Made by a program: the position numbers and the translations under genes. Below, piece after piece: positions 15,537-24,846 of a DNA stretch of 47,818 bases; the stretch's first letter is position 1; each line of letters opens with the position of its first letter. The notes under the pieces are model-generated. The model had not been told where the DNA came from and searched no databases. It saw nothing but the letters and a program-made list of their open reading frames with translations. This DNA is from Acetobacteraceae bacterium B3987. Lineage in GTDB: Bacteria > Pseudomonadota > Alphaproteobacteria > Acetobacterales > Acetobacteraceae. The stretch lies in the NCBI GenBank assembly GCA_026537415.1, contig JAFNMF010000026.1, forward strand, positions 1 through 47,818, read 5' to 3'.

Positions 15537-18500
15537 TTAGAAGGCAACCTTAACAGAACCGGTCGCCCCACTATCCATCGAATGCTCGCCATACTGCCCC
15601 GTGTAGGACAGATCGAGATCGACAGTATCGGTAACCTTAGCAGACAGACCGGCCTGAACCACAGCAGCATCACGAGACAGCAACACACCGCTAACCTGCA
15701 TGCCACTACCGTCATTCATGAAGCGTTCCGTTCTGCTGGAACCGAGGCTGCCATAAGCCCGACGGTAAGCCCCCATGGCATGAGCCCGTAGCCACATATC
15801 ACCAATCTGGAAGCTACGCGCCACACGGAAACCGAAGCTGGTGAAGCCTACGCTCCGATCTTTGGACTGACCATAAAGGGCAGCCACGCCACGTTCACGG
15901 AAGCTGCCAGCATACTGGTTAACGTAGGCACCTTCGAGGAACGGTTCAAACTGCACCTTACCAAAATCGAACTTGTAGCTCAGCTCCGTGAAGGCACGAG
16001 CTGTCCCACTACGATAGTTACTGGTCTGGCGACCGCCGAAATCAGCCACCTGCACATGCCGGCGCATATTCATCAGGTTCCATGTGTAGAACGCACCCAG
16101 ACGCAGATTGAACCGCCCCCAGTGAGACCCGGCATAGCTGCCCAAGCTGATGTTGTTGCTGTTGCCAGAAGAGTTGCTTGCACCGTTGGTGTTGAACATG
16201 GAGTGCCCATAGGCCACCATACCACCCACACGCCAGCGGTCATCAATCGGTGTATCCACACCCATGACGAACCCGGCTGTTTGATGGTGCAGCGAACTCA
16301 CATCACCACCACCGTTACGGCCCAGGCTTCCGTAAGCCTGACCCCACATGATGGTGTGGTTGCTATCGCAACGTGCCCCCTTGCGACGGGTATGGAGATC
16401 ATAATGTCCCTGAGACGACAGGATACCATCACCATCACTGTTGCCATCACAGCTTGCATCACCCAGACGATCCAGCACGGCCTGCTCCAGCAGGTAACTG
16501 TCCTGAATCATAGCTGTACGGGCAGACGCATGAATGTCACCAGACAGGTTACCTAGCGCACGACGTGCCTCACCCGTAGATGTAAGGCCTGTCATAGCCT
16601 GAACCACAGGGTTGCTGTCAGCCATACCATCAAGCGCATGACCAACTTCACGCTCGTTCTGGGTCCCTGCCACACTCGTGAAGGCCGTAGTATTACGTGT
16701 GTAAATCACGTCCACGGCCTGATTCTCGAACACCAGGTAAGGTGAAACGAAAAGGCTTGTCGGCAGGTTGCCTGTCAGAGCGTTATCATGATTGGCACTG
16801 ACAGTCCCTGTCGCCGTGAGGATACGGTAACCATCCCCAGCATAAACACGCCCACTGTCATTTTGCACAACATTAAGGGTTGCGCTGTTCAACTGGGCAT
16901 CGCCATTCACGTGGATCAGACCGCTATTAAGCTGACGATAAGACCCTGTCAGAGAACGACCCGTTGTATCGAGTGTCCCCGCAGCACGGTTATAGCCCTG
17001 AACATTGTTAAGCGTGATGTAAGAGTTAGAAGCAGTCGGCGTGGAGCTTGCCCCCACAGACAGAACAGACTGGTTACCCGCACTGCCATTCATCGTCAGG
17101 GCAGTACCCTGATGGCCAGAAGCACCAATGTTCAGTGTGCCACTGCTCTGATTCCAGTTGGCCTCGACCGTACCACCACCATCAACTGTTGTAACAGCAG
17201 CTGCGCCATTGTCGGTTGTGTTACCGGTCAGACGAGCACCATCCTCAACCTTGATACCAGACGAGGAACTATTGTTGCTATCGGAAGCCTGACCATAACC
17301 AGAAGCCAGAGCCAGCGTCGTATTCTTGCCAGAAACGACCGTCTCACCCTGATAGCTGTTGTCATGATTGGCAACATACAACGTACCACCGCCCGTTGCA
17401 GTCACACCGCCAGTCCCTGTCAGCTTACCCGTAAGATAGGTGTTCTGGCTGTTCGTATCAAACGTCCCATGGCGAACGGCCTCACCAGAAGGTGTGCCAT
17501 CAAACAGGGCGACATTGGAATCCACATGCAGGTCGCTGCCCTGACGGTTACGGATGATACCGTTACCATACAGAACTAGACCACCATTATCCTTGGGAGA
17601 ATTCTTATTCGTCTGGCTGGCATCACTGCTGATGCCGCTGCTGCCATTCGTATCGCCAACAACAAGAGTGCCGCTTGCTGCGCCCTTGGTGGACTGATCC
17701 TCACCACCAACATTCAGCTGACCATCACTCTTAATCTTGATATTACCAGCGTTGTTGATGACACCACCGGCTGTTACCCCAGCAGAGTAAAGCGGAGCCG
17801 TTCCCTGCCCCGTACCGATGGTCATACCACCCTGGCCAACATTCAGCTGACCACCGGCCTGAGATACACCAGACCCAGCGGAACCAACATTAACAGAACT
17901 GTTGGAAGCCAGATGCCCATCTGTATCCTGCCCACCGACAGACACACTGTAAGCATTCACCACACCGCCCTGCTGAACATTCAGATGGCCAGTGCCCTGA
18001 TTACCAACAACAAGGTTACCCGTGCTGCCGCTGCCCGTCAGATTTGCTGTGGACTGTGCATTAGTACCGACATTTTGACCATTACCAACGGTTACAGTAC
18101 CGACAGACCCAGCCTGATTACCGACAATGACATTACCATCGGTATTAAATGTACCGCCATTCTGGACATTAAATGTTCCCTGGCCTTTGTCACCGACAAC
18201 CGTCTGTACAGTCAGACCCGCATCGTTCTTAGCTGTCAGGGTCGAGCCTGAACCATCAACTGTTACACTACCCTGAGCGGTAGCATCCGCGCCAACGGTC
18301 ACGTTACCGCCCACAACGGTTTTACCACCCTGCTGAACAGTAAGGTCACCCTCGCCGCCAGCACCAACAAGCAGACCACCTGCACCAACGGTCATAGCAC
18401 TGCCATCGCCCGTGACGGAGATATCACCCTTACCACTGGCCTGATTCCCAATAGCGACAGTCATGACACCCACCTGACCGCCATTCTGGACAATCATACG

Positions 18501-19163
18501 GTTTGCCTGCTTCGTCGGGCTGGCACCGTAACTCTCATCACCATTACCAACGATCAACTGACCATAAGGCTGGGCAGGCTTCTGATTATTGTTAGTCTGG
18601 TTGAACAGCAGAAGCACGCCATTCTTATCGACCGTTAGTGTCGCAGAATCATTGGCAGCAAGACCAACAATCATCGCACCACCGTTGACACGGTTGGAAA
18701 TGATACCGCCCTGCGTGTTCCCACTACCTTTCAGAGTCAGCGAGCCATTACCACGAATAATTGTGCGCCCGTTATAAGAATTCTTCCCCGTGAACGTCAC
18801 ATTATTGGGCTGAGTCTGCTGCGTTTGGTTAATACTCTCGCCTGTATTGATATCAATACCGCCAGCCTGATCGATAGACGTCGTATTATCCGACAGAACG
18901 ACAACGGACCCAGGGAAGGTCTGATCCGTCCCATTGCCCTTAATACGGTACATAGAGTTGCCAGTGACGAAGCCGTTGCTGTCCGTCGGCAGATCTGACA
19001 GGCTCTGCACGTCCTTAACATTTTCGTAAGGAGGCTGACCATTTTCTGGCACCGGCAGAGCTGCTGAGGTCGTATCAGCAGCATTAGCAGGCGTAAAGAC
19101 AGGCCCGAACGGCGTCACGTCCACACAGAACAAAGCAGCCGTAAACAAGAGTTTATTCCGCAT
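15537..19163 (-). CDS. Type Va autotransporter adhesin-like protein
   Basis: A 1208-residue secreted surface protein. MRNKLLFTAALFCVDVTPFG and the following stretch to ANAAD form the signal peptide. The passenger is Gly/Asn/Ser-rich and repetitive. From about residue 250 to 430, imperfect units of the type VG..G.G.L.VQ.GG..V occur several times, as expected for a right-handed beta-helix. The last 270 residues, from MWGQAYGSLGRNGGG, form the translocator barrel, which ends in the usual aromatic residue (VKVAF). ATG 19163 has GGAG 8 bases upstream; the in-frame extension to 19220 lacks a signal peptide. No protease triad is visible, so adhesion or biofilm is more likely than proteolysis. Confidence 0.88.
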   Translation of the reverse strand: MRNKLLFTAALFCVDVTPFGPVFTPANAADTTSAALPVPENGQPPYENVKDVQSLSDLPTDSNGFVTGNSMYRIKGNGTDQTFPGSVVVLSDNTTSIDQAGGIDINTGESINQTQQTQPNNVTFTGKNSYNGRTIIRGNGSLTLKGSGNTQGGIISNRVNGGAMIVGLAANDSATLTVDKNGVLLLFNQTNNNQKPAQPYGQLIVGNGDESYGASPTKQANRMIVQNGGQVGVMTVAIGNQASGKGDISVTGDGSAMTVGAGGLLVGAGGEGDLTVQQGGKTVVGGNVTVGADATAQGSVTVDGSGSTLTAKNDAGLTVQTVVGDKGQGTFNVQNGGTFNTDGNVIVGNQAGSVGTVTVGNGQNVGTNAQSTANLTGSGSTGNLVVGNQGTGHLNVQQGGVVNAYSVSVGGQDTDGHLASNSSVNVGSAGSGVSQAGGQLNVGQGGMTIGTGQGTAPLYSAGVTAGGVINNAGNIKIKSDGQLNVGGEDQSTKGAASGTLVVGDTNGSSGISSDASQTNKNSPKDNGGLVLYGNGIIRNRQGSDLHVDSNVALFDGTPSGEAVRHGTFDTNSQNTYLTGKLTGTGGVTATGGGTLYVANHDNSYQGETVVSGKNTTLALASGYGQASDSNNSSSSGIKVEDGARLTGNTTDNGAAAVTTVDGGGTVEANWNQSSGTLNIGASGHQGTALTMNGSAGNQSVLSVGASSTPTASNSYITLNNVQGYNRAAGTLDTTGRSLTGSYRQLNSGLIHVNGDAQLNSATLNVVQNDSGRVYAGDGYRILTATGTVSANHDNALTGNLPTSLFVSPYLVFENQAVDVIYTRNTTAFTSVAGTQNEREVGHALDGMADSNPVVQAMTGLTSTGEARRALGNLSGDIHASARTAMIQDSYLLEQAVLDRLGDASCDGNSDGDGILSSQGHYDLHTRRKGARCDSNHTIMWGQAYGSLGRNGGGDVSSLHHQTAGFVMGVDTPIDDRWRVGGMVAYGHSMFNTNGASNSSGNSNNISLGSYAGSHWGRFNLRLGAFYTWNLMNMRRHVQVADFGGRQTSNYRSGTARAFTELSYKFDFGKVQFEPFLEGAYVNQYAGSFRERGVAALYGQSKDRSVGFTSFGFRVARSFQIGDMWLRAHAMGAYRRAYGSLGSSRTERFMNDGSGMQVSGVLLSRDAAVVQAGLSAKVTDTVDLDLSYTGQYGEHSMDSGATGSVKVAF

Positions 19164-19462
19164 GATTTTCTCCAACGCCGAACACACCACTCCCCCTTTC
19201 GCTCTGGCTAACATCATCACCTAGAGGAGGCTTACCTCATAAGGGGTTCTCAATTACTTAACGAGATATAACAACACGTTAAAAAATTCAAATAATTTTC
19301 TAAATAATTTTATACTTAGTTAAGCATCTTCTCGGGAAAACAGTGTGCCGATTCGACATAATTAACACAGTCTGACTCGCACACATTATCTAGATAACCA
19401 TGCGTATTCTCCAACATACTGGAGACATCAGATCAAATAGAGCTGTATCATTCTGAAATAAA
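19164..19462. other. AT-rich intergenic region upstream of the autotransporter
   Basis: About 300 bases without a gene. The half near the autotransporter is very AT-rich (19255-19325) and must hold its leftward promoter. TTGAAT and TATATC on the minus strand are 15 bases apart, a poor but possible match. No repeat or RNA gene is evident. Confidence 0.4.
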
Positions 19463-19918
19463 TCAAATAGTAAATGAAATAGGAGCCTGTCTTGGACGTT
19501 CCAGACCTGAACGCTCAGCCTGTTGTAAGAGATCAGCTAAAGTAATCCCTGAGAGACGTTCCTTAATTCCATCATTAAGTTCTGCCCACAACGGAGCAAT
19601 TACCAGAGACTGAAGTGGATTATTGCCTTTTTCCTGAAAAGCAGCCACCTGATCCCGGATGCCAACGGCACAAACAATTTCATGCAGGCTAACCACCCGC
19701 GGGGATCGCCCTAGCCGATAGCCCCCCTTCGGACCACGCACGCTATCCAACAGACCCGCCCGGGACAGTGCCTGAAGCACAGGCTCAATCCCCCGTCGCA
19801 GCAAACCGCTGCGCTTTGCAATATCTGCCCCACTTACAACACCAGACCGCCCGGCATGAAAGGCTACATCAAGCATAATGGACAGTGCCGTCAGGATACG
19901 GTCATTCTTCAGATACAT
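19463..19918 (-). CDS. Rrf2-family regulator, probably CymR-like
   Basis: A 151-residue winged-helix regulator. The DNA-binding domain is LKNDRILTALSIMLDVAFHA to SGADIAKRSGLLRRGIEPVLQALSRAGLLDSVRGPKGGYRL, with the RGPKGGY wing typical of Rrf2 proteins. Of the three cysteines that hold the Fe-S cluster in IscR, only one (IVCAVG) is present, so a cluster is unlikely. It is divergent from a cysteine synthase gene 189 bases away. CymR-type Rrf2 proteins sense cysteine status together with CysK, so control of cysK is a reasonable inference. ATG 19918 and GTG 19921 are both possible starts. Confidence 0.82.
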   Translation of the reverse strand: MYLKNDRILTALSIMLDVAFHAGRSGVVSGADIAKRSGLLRRGIEPVLQALSRAGLLDSVRGPKGGYRLGRSPRVVSLHEIVCAVGIRDQVAAFQEKGNNPLQSLVIAPLWAELNDGIKERLSGITLADLLQQAERSGLERPRQAPISFTI

Positions 19919-20107
19919 CACTCACTCTTCAGCCATCAAAGCCTATCAGGCCCTTTTAACTTATCTCACAACATAGGAAAGCAAATTATGCGAACGATTC
20001 TCGATGTCTTGATGATTCTATGATCAACTTTCCAAAGCAGCATGACGGATACCGGACAGACCTGCTAGGCTTCCAGTGATGTCCATTCATGGCAAGGAGT
20101 ACCACCG

Positions 20108-21109
20108 ATGACAGAATCACGCTCATCAGATTTTCCTTTCCCTCTTTCCAAAACAGCCTTCGCCCCTCCCCGCGGGCATGTCTATCCTTCCTTTCTAGAA
20201 GTCGTTGGCGGCACACCGCTGGTCGCCATTCCCCGCCTGACAGAAAAAGAAGGACTGAAAGCCCACCTGCTGCTCAAGCTGGAATTCTTCAACCCTCTGG
20301 CCTCCGTTAAAGATCGGATCGGCGTTGCCATGCTGCGGGAAGCACAAGACAAAGGGCTGATTACACCGGGCAAGTCTGTCCTTGTAGAGCCAACATCCGG
20401 CAATACCGGCATTGGCCTCGCCTTTGCGGCAGCATCTCTAGGGTATCGGATGATTGTCACCATGCCGGAAAGTGCCTCTACGGAACGACGTAAAATGCTG
20501 GCCCTTATGGGTGTGACGCTGGAGCTAACACCAGCCCGACAGGGCATGAAAGGTGCGATCAGCCGGGCTCAGGAAATCCTCAAGGAAACTGAGAACGCAT
20601 GGATGCCCAGCCAGTTTACAAACCCGGCTAACCCGAAGGTTCATACTGAAACGACAGCCGAAGAAATCTGGACAGATACCGCTGGAGCCGTAGATGCCGT
20701 GGTGGCCGGACTTGGCACGGGCGGGACAGCCTCTGGCATTGCCCATGCCCTTAAGCCACGCAAGGAGGGGCTGAAGGTCTTCGGGCTGGAACCCTCTGAA
20801 AGTGCGGTCCTGAATGGTGATGACCCCGGCCCGCATGGGATTCAGGGGCTTGGCCCGGGCTTCAAACCTGATACGCTGGATATCCGGGCTTTGGACAAGG
20901 TGATTCCTGTCAGTGAACATGATGCCCTGACGACCGCTCGCCTCTGCGCCCGCACGGAAGGTCTACCGATTGGCATTTCTGCCGGGGCTGCACTTTTTGC
21001 GGCGATGGAACTGGCAAAAAAAGATGAGTGGGCTGGCAAGACCATTGTTGCCATCGTCCCTGACTTTGCCGAGCGTTACCTTTCCACACCACTCTTTACC
21101 GGTCTTTAA
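20108..21109 (+). CDS. cysK: Cysteine synthase A (O-acetylserine sulfhydrylase)
   Basis: A 333-residue PLP enzyme that makes cysteine from O-acetylserine and sulfide. The PLP lysine is Lys68 in SVKDRIG. PTSGNTGIGLAF binds the substrate, GLGTGGTASGI holds the PLP phosphate, and GISAGAALFAA closes the site. An N-terminal extension of about 25 residues is Ser/Pro-rich. GGAG lies 10 bases before the ATG. It is divergent from the Rrf2 gene and followed by two hairpins. It completes the sulfite-to-cysteine route with the sulfite reductase genes downstream. Confidence 0.93.
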   Translation: MTESRSSDFPFPLSKTAFAPPRGHVYPSFLEVVGGTPLVAIPRLTEKEGLKAHLLLKLEFFNPLASVKDRIGVAMLREAQDKGLITPGKSVLVEPTSGNTGIGLAFAAASLGYRMIVTMPESASTERRKMLALMGVTLELTPARQGMKGAISRAQEILKETENAWMPSQFTNPANPKVHTETTAEEIWTDTAGAVDAVVAGLGTGGTASGIAHALKPRKEGLKVFGLEPSESAVLNGDDPGPHGIQGLGPGFKPDTLDIRALDKVIPVSEHDALTTARLCARTEGLPIGISAGAALFAAMELAKKDEWAGKTIVAIVPDFAERYLSTPLFTGL

Positions 21110-21120
21110 AAACCACTCCC

Positions 21121-21149
21121 CTGCCCGTGTCGTTTCCTCACACGGGCAG
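21121..21149 (+). other. Hairpin immediately downstream of cysK
   Basis: CTGCCCGTGT and ACACGGGCAG pair over 10 bp around a 9-base loop. No T tract follows, so it may be a 3' stabilising structure ahead of the real terminator. Confidence 0.55.
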
Positions 21150-21166
21150 AGAACGGAAAACCCCAT

Positions 21167-21214
21167 AAAGAAAAAGCCTCTGTCCTTATATATAAAGAAC
21201 GAGGCTTTTTCTTT
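21167..21214. terminator. Terminator between cysK and the convergent SDR gene
   Basis: AAAGAAAAAGCCTC pairs with GAGGCTTTTTCTTT (14 bp) around a 20-base loop. Because the outer stem is A-rich on one side and T-rich on the other, it can end transcripts from both directions. Confidence 0.8.
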
Positions 21215-21255
21215 ACCGGCAGGGGGACAAATACGGCCCCCTTCAGCTATCCGCT

Positions 21256-22026
21256 TTATTCAGCGGTGTAACCGCCATCGATCACCAGCTCAGTTGCCGT
21301 AACGAACTTGGATTCATCAGAGGCCAGATACAGAACCCCATAGGCCACATCTTCCGGCGTACCCAGATGACCAACCGGATGGATGTCTACCAGATGCTGA
21401 TAGGCAGCCTTGTCCGTACGGGTCAGCTCATCCACCAGCGGTGTCTGAATGTAGCCCGGGCAGACGCTGTTAATGCGAATCTTGTAACCGTTCCGAGCGC
21501 AATGCAGGGCAGCAGACTTGGTGAGCATCTTCACGCCACCTTTGGAAGAGCCATAAGCTGCCAGATTCGGAATACCGACCAACGCAGAGCTGGAACACAT
21601 GTTGATGATGGAACCGCCTTCACCACCATTCAGCTCACGCATAAGCTCGACAGCATATTTCGTGCCGAGGAACACGCCATCCAGATTGATGGACTGCACA
21701 CGACGCCACTCTTCCAGAGAGGTGCTTTCAATGGTGCCATCAAAAGCAATGCCAGCGTTATTGACGACGATATCCAGACGACCATCATGCTCCTTGATGG
21801 CAGCCATTGTCTTCTTCCACTCATCTTCCTTCGCTACGTTCAGCGACAGGAAGCAGGCCTTGCCACCGGCCTTGCGAATCTCTTCAACGACCTCTTCACC
21901 ACCCTTCGGGTTGAGGTCTGCTACGATGACCTTGGCACCTTCTTTGGCCAGAACCTTGGCAATCCCCTTACCGATTCCACTACCGGCACCGGTTACAAGC
22001 GCGATCTTTCCAGCAATCCGTCCCAT
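21256..22026 (-). CDS. Short-chain dehydrogenase (R-ADH/cyclopentanol dehydrogenase-like)
   Basis: A 256-residue classical SDR. Cofactor motif TGAGSGIG is at residues 12-19, NNAG follows, and the catalytic pair is in AAYGSSKGG. PGYIQTPLVDEL and the C-terminal VIDGGYTAE closely resemble the Lactobacillus R-specific alcohol dehydrogenase, so a secondary alcohol, ketone or acetoin-type substrate is likely. Asp37 at the end of the second strand predicts NAD(H) rather than NADP(H) use. GAGGAG stands before the ATG, and a perfect FNR box lies 60 bases upstream. It could be a redox-balancing carbonyl reductase used under low oxygen (inference). Confidence 0.85.
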   Translation of the reverse strand: MGRIAGKIALVTGAGSGIGKGIAKVLAKEGAKVIVADLNPKGGEEVVEEIRKAGGKACFLSLNVAKEDEWKKTMAAIKEHDGRLDIVVNNAGIAFDGTIESTSLEEWRRVQSINLDGVFLGTKYAVELMRELNGGEGGSIINMCSSSALVGIPNLAAYGSSKGGVKMLTKSAALHCARNGYKIRINSVCPGYIQTPLVDELTRTDKAAYQHLVDIHPVGHLGTPEDVAYGVLYLASDESKFVTATELVIDGGYTAE

Positions 22027-22085
22027 CTGTCATCTCCTCAGATAAAAGGTCTGTTTTCACGCTACTCTTTTCGCATAGAACCGCT

Positions 22086-22099
22086 TTGATTTACATCAA
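22086..22099 (-). promoter_or_regulatory. FNR/Anr-type binding site upstream of the SDR gene
   Basis: TTGATTTACATCAA matches the consensus TTGAT-N4-ATCAA exactly. Its centre lies about 66 bases upstream of the SDR start. A class II arrangement with a transcript start near 22051 would leave a leader of about 25 bases carrying the ribosome site. Confidence 0.7.
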
Positions 22100-22513
22100 A
22101 TTAACGGGCAAACCGATCTCACTCATTACTATTTCCGGTCATTTTTTCTGCTCTAATCCGCAGTCTACGGCGTTTTCTATATTCACTTTTCATTCATGCA
22201 TATCATCCATACCCATAAAGCACTTCCTGCCTGACTGACCGAAACCAGACAGCCTCTTTTAACCGAAATTTACGAGAGCAATCATTTCATACGAAACAAC
22301 ATAGTTATTTCAAAATCCCCACAATTCTGCTGCCAACCTCCCATATTGCGTCCTAAATTTTCTCAGAAAAGAGTTTAAAAAACAGTATGTTATGAAAAAA
22401 ATTGTCTAGGAAATCATTTTTCACTTTTAAAATACAGAGAATACTACATTATGACGATGAAATCTGTTGATTTAATAAACAACGATCGAATCAAGTTTTA
22501 TGGAGTTCCCGTC
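22100..22513. other. Intergenic region upstream of the TauD-type gene
   Basis: About 410 bases with AT-rich patches and no convincing gene. An in-frame upstream start for the dioxygenase exists at 22451, but it lacks a clear ribosome site. The promoter of the dioxygenase-permease-receptor operon must lie here; I could not place it with confidence. Confidence 0.4.
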
Positions 22514-23407
22514 ATGGCTTCTACCGCCACTGCTTTTGCGCCGACACCCTCCACCACACTGAAGGCCACACCTCTCAGCCCGGCTATCGGTGCTATTGTG
22601 GAAGGCGTGGACTTATCCATCCCTCTCTCCCCAGCCCAGAAAAACGAGATCCATCAGCTGCTTCTACGGCATCAGGTTCTCTTCTTCCGTAAGCAGAACA
22701 TCACCCCAGCCCAGCAACGGGATTTTGCACGCCATTTTGGCAAACTACATCTCCACCCCATCTTCCCCACAGTGCCGGACGTGCCAGAAGCCATCGTGCT
22801 GGACACAGCTAAGAATGATCTGCGGGACAATGCCCTCTGGCATACGGATGTCACCTTCCAGCAGGAACCGCCAATGGGTGCCGTGCTGACCAGCCGCCTC
22901 CTGCCGGAGACCGGTGGCGGGGACACACTCTGGGCCAGCGGTACAGCCGCCTATGATGCGCTCTCTGACGGCATGAAACAACGTATTGATACGCTAACAG
23001 CCCAGCATGACTTCCTCCGTTCCTTCCCTGTTTCCCGTTATGGCCGGACAGAAGAAGAACTGAAGAAATGGGCCGAGACACGCAATAACTTCCCACCCGT
23101 CACACATCCTGTTGTCCGTATCCACCCAGAAACAGGGGCGAAGGGACTGTTTGTGAGTGAGGGCTTCACGACTGAAATCAACGATGTCGACCCCGAAGAG
23201 GGTGCCGCACTATTGGCTTACCTGATCCGCCATGCCACAAAACCCGAATTCTCCATCCGCTGGCGGTGGGAAGAAGGTGATGTTGCTTTCTGGGACAACC
23301 GCATCACACAGCATTATGCCGTGAATGACTACCTCCCAGCCCGGCGCATCATGAACCGCATTACCATCATCGGGGACCGCCCTTATGGCCCCGGTCAGAA
23401 AGGCTAA
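22514..23407 (+). CDS. TauD-type Fe(II)/2-oxoglutarate dioxygenase
   Basis: A 297-residue dioxygenase of the TauD family, which oxidises sulfonates such as taurine or alkyl sulfate esters to release sulfite or sulfate. The iron triad is His110 and Asp112 (WHTDVTF) with distal His267 (TQHYAVNDY). The 2-oxoglutarate arginine is near 278 (ARRIMNR). ATG 22514 has GGAG 8 bases upstream; ATG 22451 would add 21 residues without a good ribosome site. The gene is followed after 8 bases by a permease and then a TonB-dependent receptor, suggesting uptake and desulfonation of an organic sulfur compound. The substrate cannot be read from sequence. Confidence 0.85.
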   Translation: MASTATAFAPTPSTTLKATPLSPAIGAIVEGVDLSIPLSPAQKNEIHQLLLRHQVLFFRKQNITPAQQRDFARHFGKLHLHPIFPTVPDVPEAIVLDTAKNDLRDNALWHTDVTFQQEPPMGAVLTSRLLPETGGGDTLWASGTAAYDALSDGMKQRIDTLTAQHDFLRSFPVSRYGRTEEELKKWAETRNNFPPVTHPVVRIHPETGAKGLFVSEGFTTEINDVDPEEGAALLAYLIRHATKPEFSIRWRWEEGDVAFWDNRITQHYAVNDYLPARRIMNRITIIGDRPYGPGQKG

Positions 23408-23415
23408 CAAACCCG

Positions 23416-24762
23416 ATGAGCCAATCCCCTGCTTCTTCATCCTCTCCTGATAGTCCAAGCCGTTTCAAAGGACTGCATGTGGCGATGATTTCCATTGGTG
23501 GAATCATCGGTGCTGGACTGTTCGTGGGGACATCCGCCACCATTGCAGCGGCTGGCCCAGCTGTCCTGCTGTCCTATCTGGCAGCAGGGATCGTAGTCTG
23601 GTTGGTTATGCGGCTGCTTGGCGGACTGGCCATCAACGCACGGGGACAAGGCTCTTTCATAACCCATATCGCTACCCATAATGGCCCGAAGGCCGCCTTC
23701 ATCACCGGCTGGAGCTATGCCTTTCTCTGGGCCGTCACAGCCGGGGCACAGGCCGTAGCAGGCGGGATGATTATTGGCAGGCTGGCTGACATTGCCCCAC
23801 TCTGGGGGGCACTTGTACTCGTCGCCATTGCCTGGACCATCAACCGCCTTTCACTGCGCCATTACGGACAGGCCGAAACGGGTCTTTCCATTTTTAAGCT
23901 GCTCTTTCTGGGGGGATTCATTGCCCTCGGGCTGGGCTGGCTGGCCCTCTCTGGCCATCCCTTCACCATAGCGTTTGACAATATTACCTCACATGGCGGG
24001 GTCTTCCCTAAAGGAGGCTGGGCCGTCATCGGGGCTGTGCCTATGATCGTGCAGACCTTCACAGGCTGCGAAATCGCCATCATCGCAGCCACAGATAGTG
24101 ACCGCCCCCTGCGGGCCATCGCCCACACCATGCGACGGCTCCCTTTGCAAGTCCTGTTCTTCTATGCCGGGTCGGTGCTTGTCATCATTTCCCTACTGCC
24201 ATGGAATGGTGTGCATGTAGGGCAGTCTCCCTTCCTGAGCGTGCTGGAATATCTCCGTGTTCCGCTGGCCCGCTACGCCGCCATCGCCGTGACGCTGGTT
24301 GCTGTCCTCTCCTGCCTCAACTCGGCTGTCTATGTTGTGTCCCGTACATTGCGGGAACTGGCTGACCTCCGTCTTGCCCCGCAGAAACTAACAGAGGAAA
24401 CCGCCCAGCAGGTGCCCCTCTGGTCTCTCCGCCTGACAACCCTGCTGGAACTGGCTGTCATCGCTGCCGCCATCGGTTCGCCGGAAACCGTTTATCCCAT
24501 TCTTCTGGGGTCCTCTGGCGGGCTGATTCTATTCATCTATTTCATGATCGCCATCGCCTACTGGCTCTGGGCACGGCAGTCACAGACCGCCACAGCCCTA
24601 CCACTAGCCAAGGCTCTGACCATCCTTATTCCTGTTCTTGGTGCCATTCTTCTCGTTCTGCCATCAGCACGAGGGGATGCCCTTCTTTCCCTCGCCGTCA
24701 TTCTATTGCTGGCACTGGCCAGTCTAGCCCTTGTCACCCGGCGATGTCTGAACAGAGCCTGA
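23416..24762 (+). CDS. APC-family amino-acid permease
   Basis: A 448-residue inner-membrane transporter with about 12 helices. The start of helix 1, GGIIGAGLFVG, is the APC substrate-binding signature. TGWSYAFLWAVTAGAQAVAGG and FTGCEIAIIAATDSDRP are further conserved blocks, as in the GABA/D-serine/aromatic permeases. It follows the TauD-type gene by 8 bases and so probably shares its transcript. In this setting it may import a sulfur-containing amino acid or a sulfonate (inference); the usual substrates are ordinary amino acids. Confidence 0.85.
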   Translation: MSQSPASSSSPDSPSRFKGLHVAMISIGGIIGAGLFVGTSATIAAAGPAVLLSYLAAGIVVWLVMRLLGGLAINARGQGSFITHIATHNGPKAAFITGWSYAFLWAVTAGAQAVAGGMIIGRLADIAPLWGALVLVAIAWTINRLSLRHYGQAETGLSIFKLLFLGGFIALGLGWLALSGHPFTIAFDNITSHGGVFPKGGWAVIGAVPMIVQTFTGCEIAIIAATDSDRPLRAIAHTMRRLPLQVLFFYAGSVLVIISLLPWNGVHVGQSPFLSVLEYLRVPLARYAAIAVTLVAVLSCLNSAVYVVSRTLRELADLRLAPQKLTEETAQQVPLWSLRLTTLLELAVIAAAIGSPETVYPILLGSSGGLILFIYFMIAIAYWLWARQSQTATALPLAKALTILIPVLGAILLVLPSARGDALLSLAVILLLALASLALVTRRCLNRA

Positions 24763-24777
24763 CACCTCCTCCATAAA

Positions 24778-24811
24778 ACCGGGACGCCCACATGTAAGGC
24801 ACGGTCCCGGT
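24778..24811 (+). other. Intercistronic hairpin between permease and receptor genes
   Basis: ACCGGGAC and GTCCCGGT form an 8-bp perfect stem, extended by a GCC/GGC pair with a bulge. No T tract follows. It may set the relative level of the downstream receptor mRNA by stabilising or attenuating the transcript (inference). Confidence 0.5.
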
Positions 24812-24846
24812 GGCCCGCCTTCCACTGCTCCAACGGGAATCCCGTC

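Noticed and set aside
16788-17579. Rightward open frame of 263 codons inside the autotransporter
   Set aside because: Antisense to the repetitive passenger coding sequence; composition reflects the repeats.
21256-22026. SDR as the missing ketoreductase of the polyene cluster
   Set aside because: Sequence resembles small-ketone alcohol dehydrogenases, it is 8 kb away on the other strand and has its own FNR-type control.
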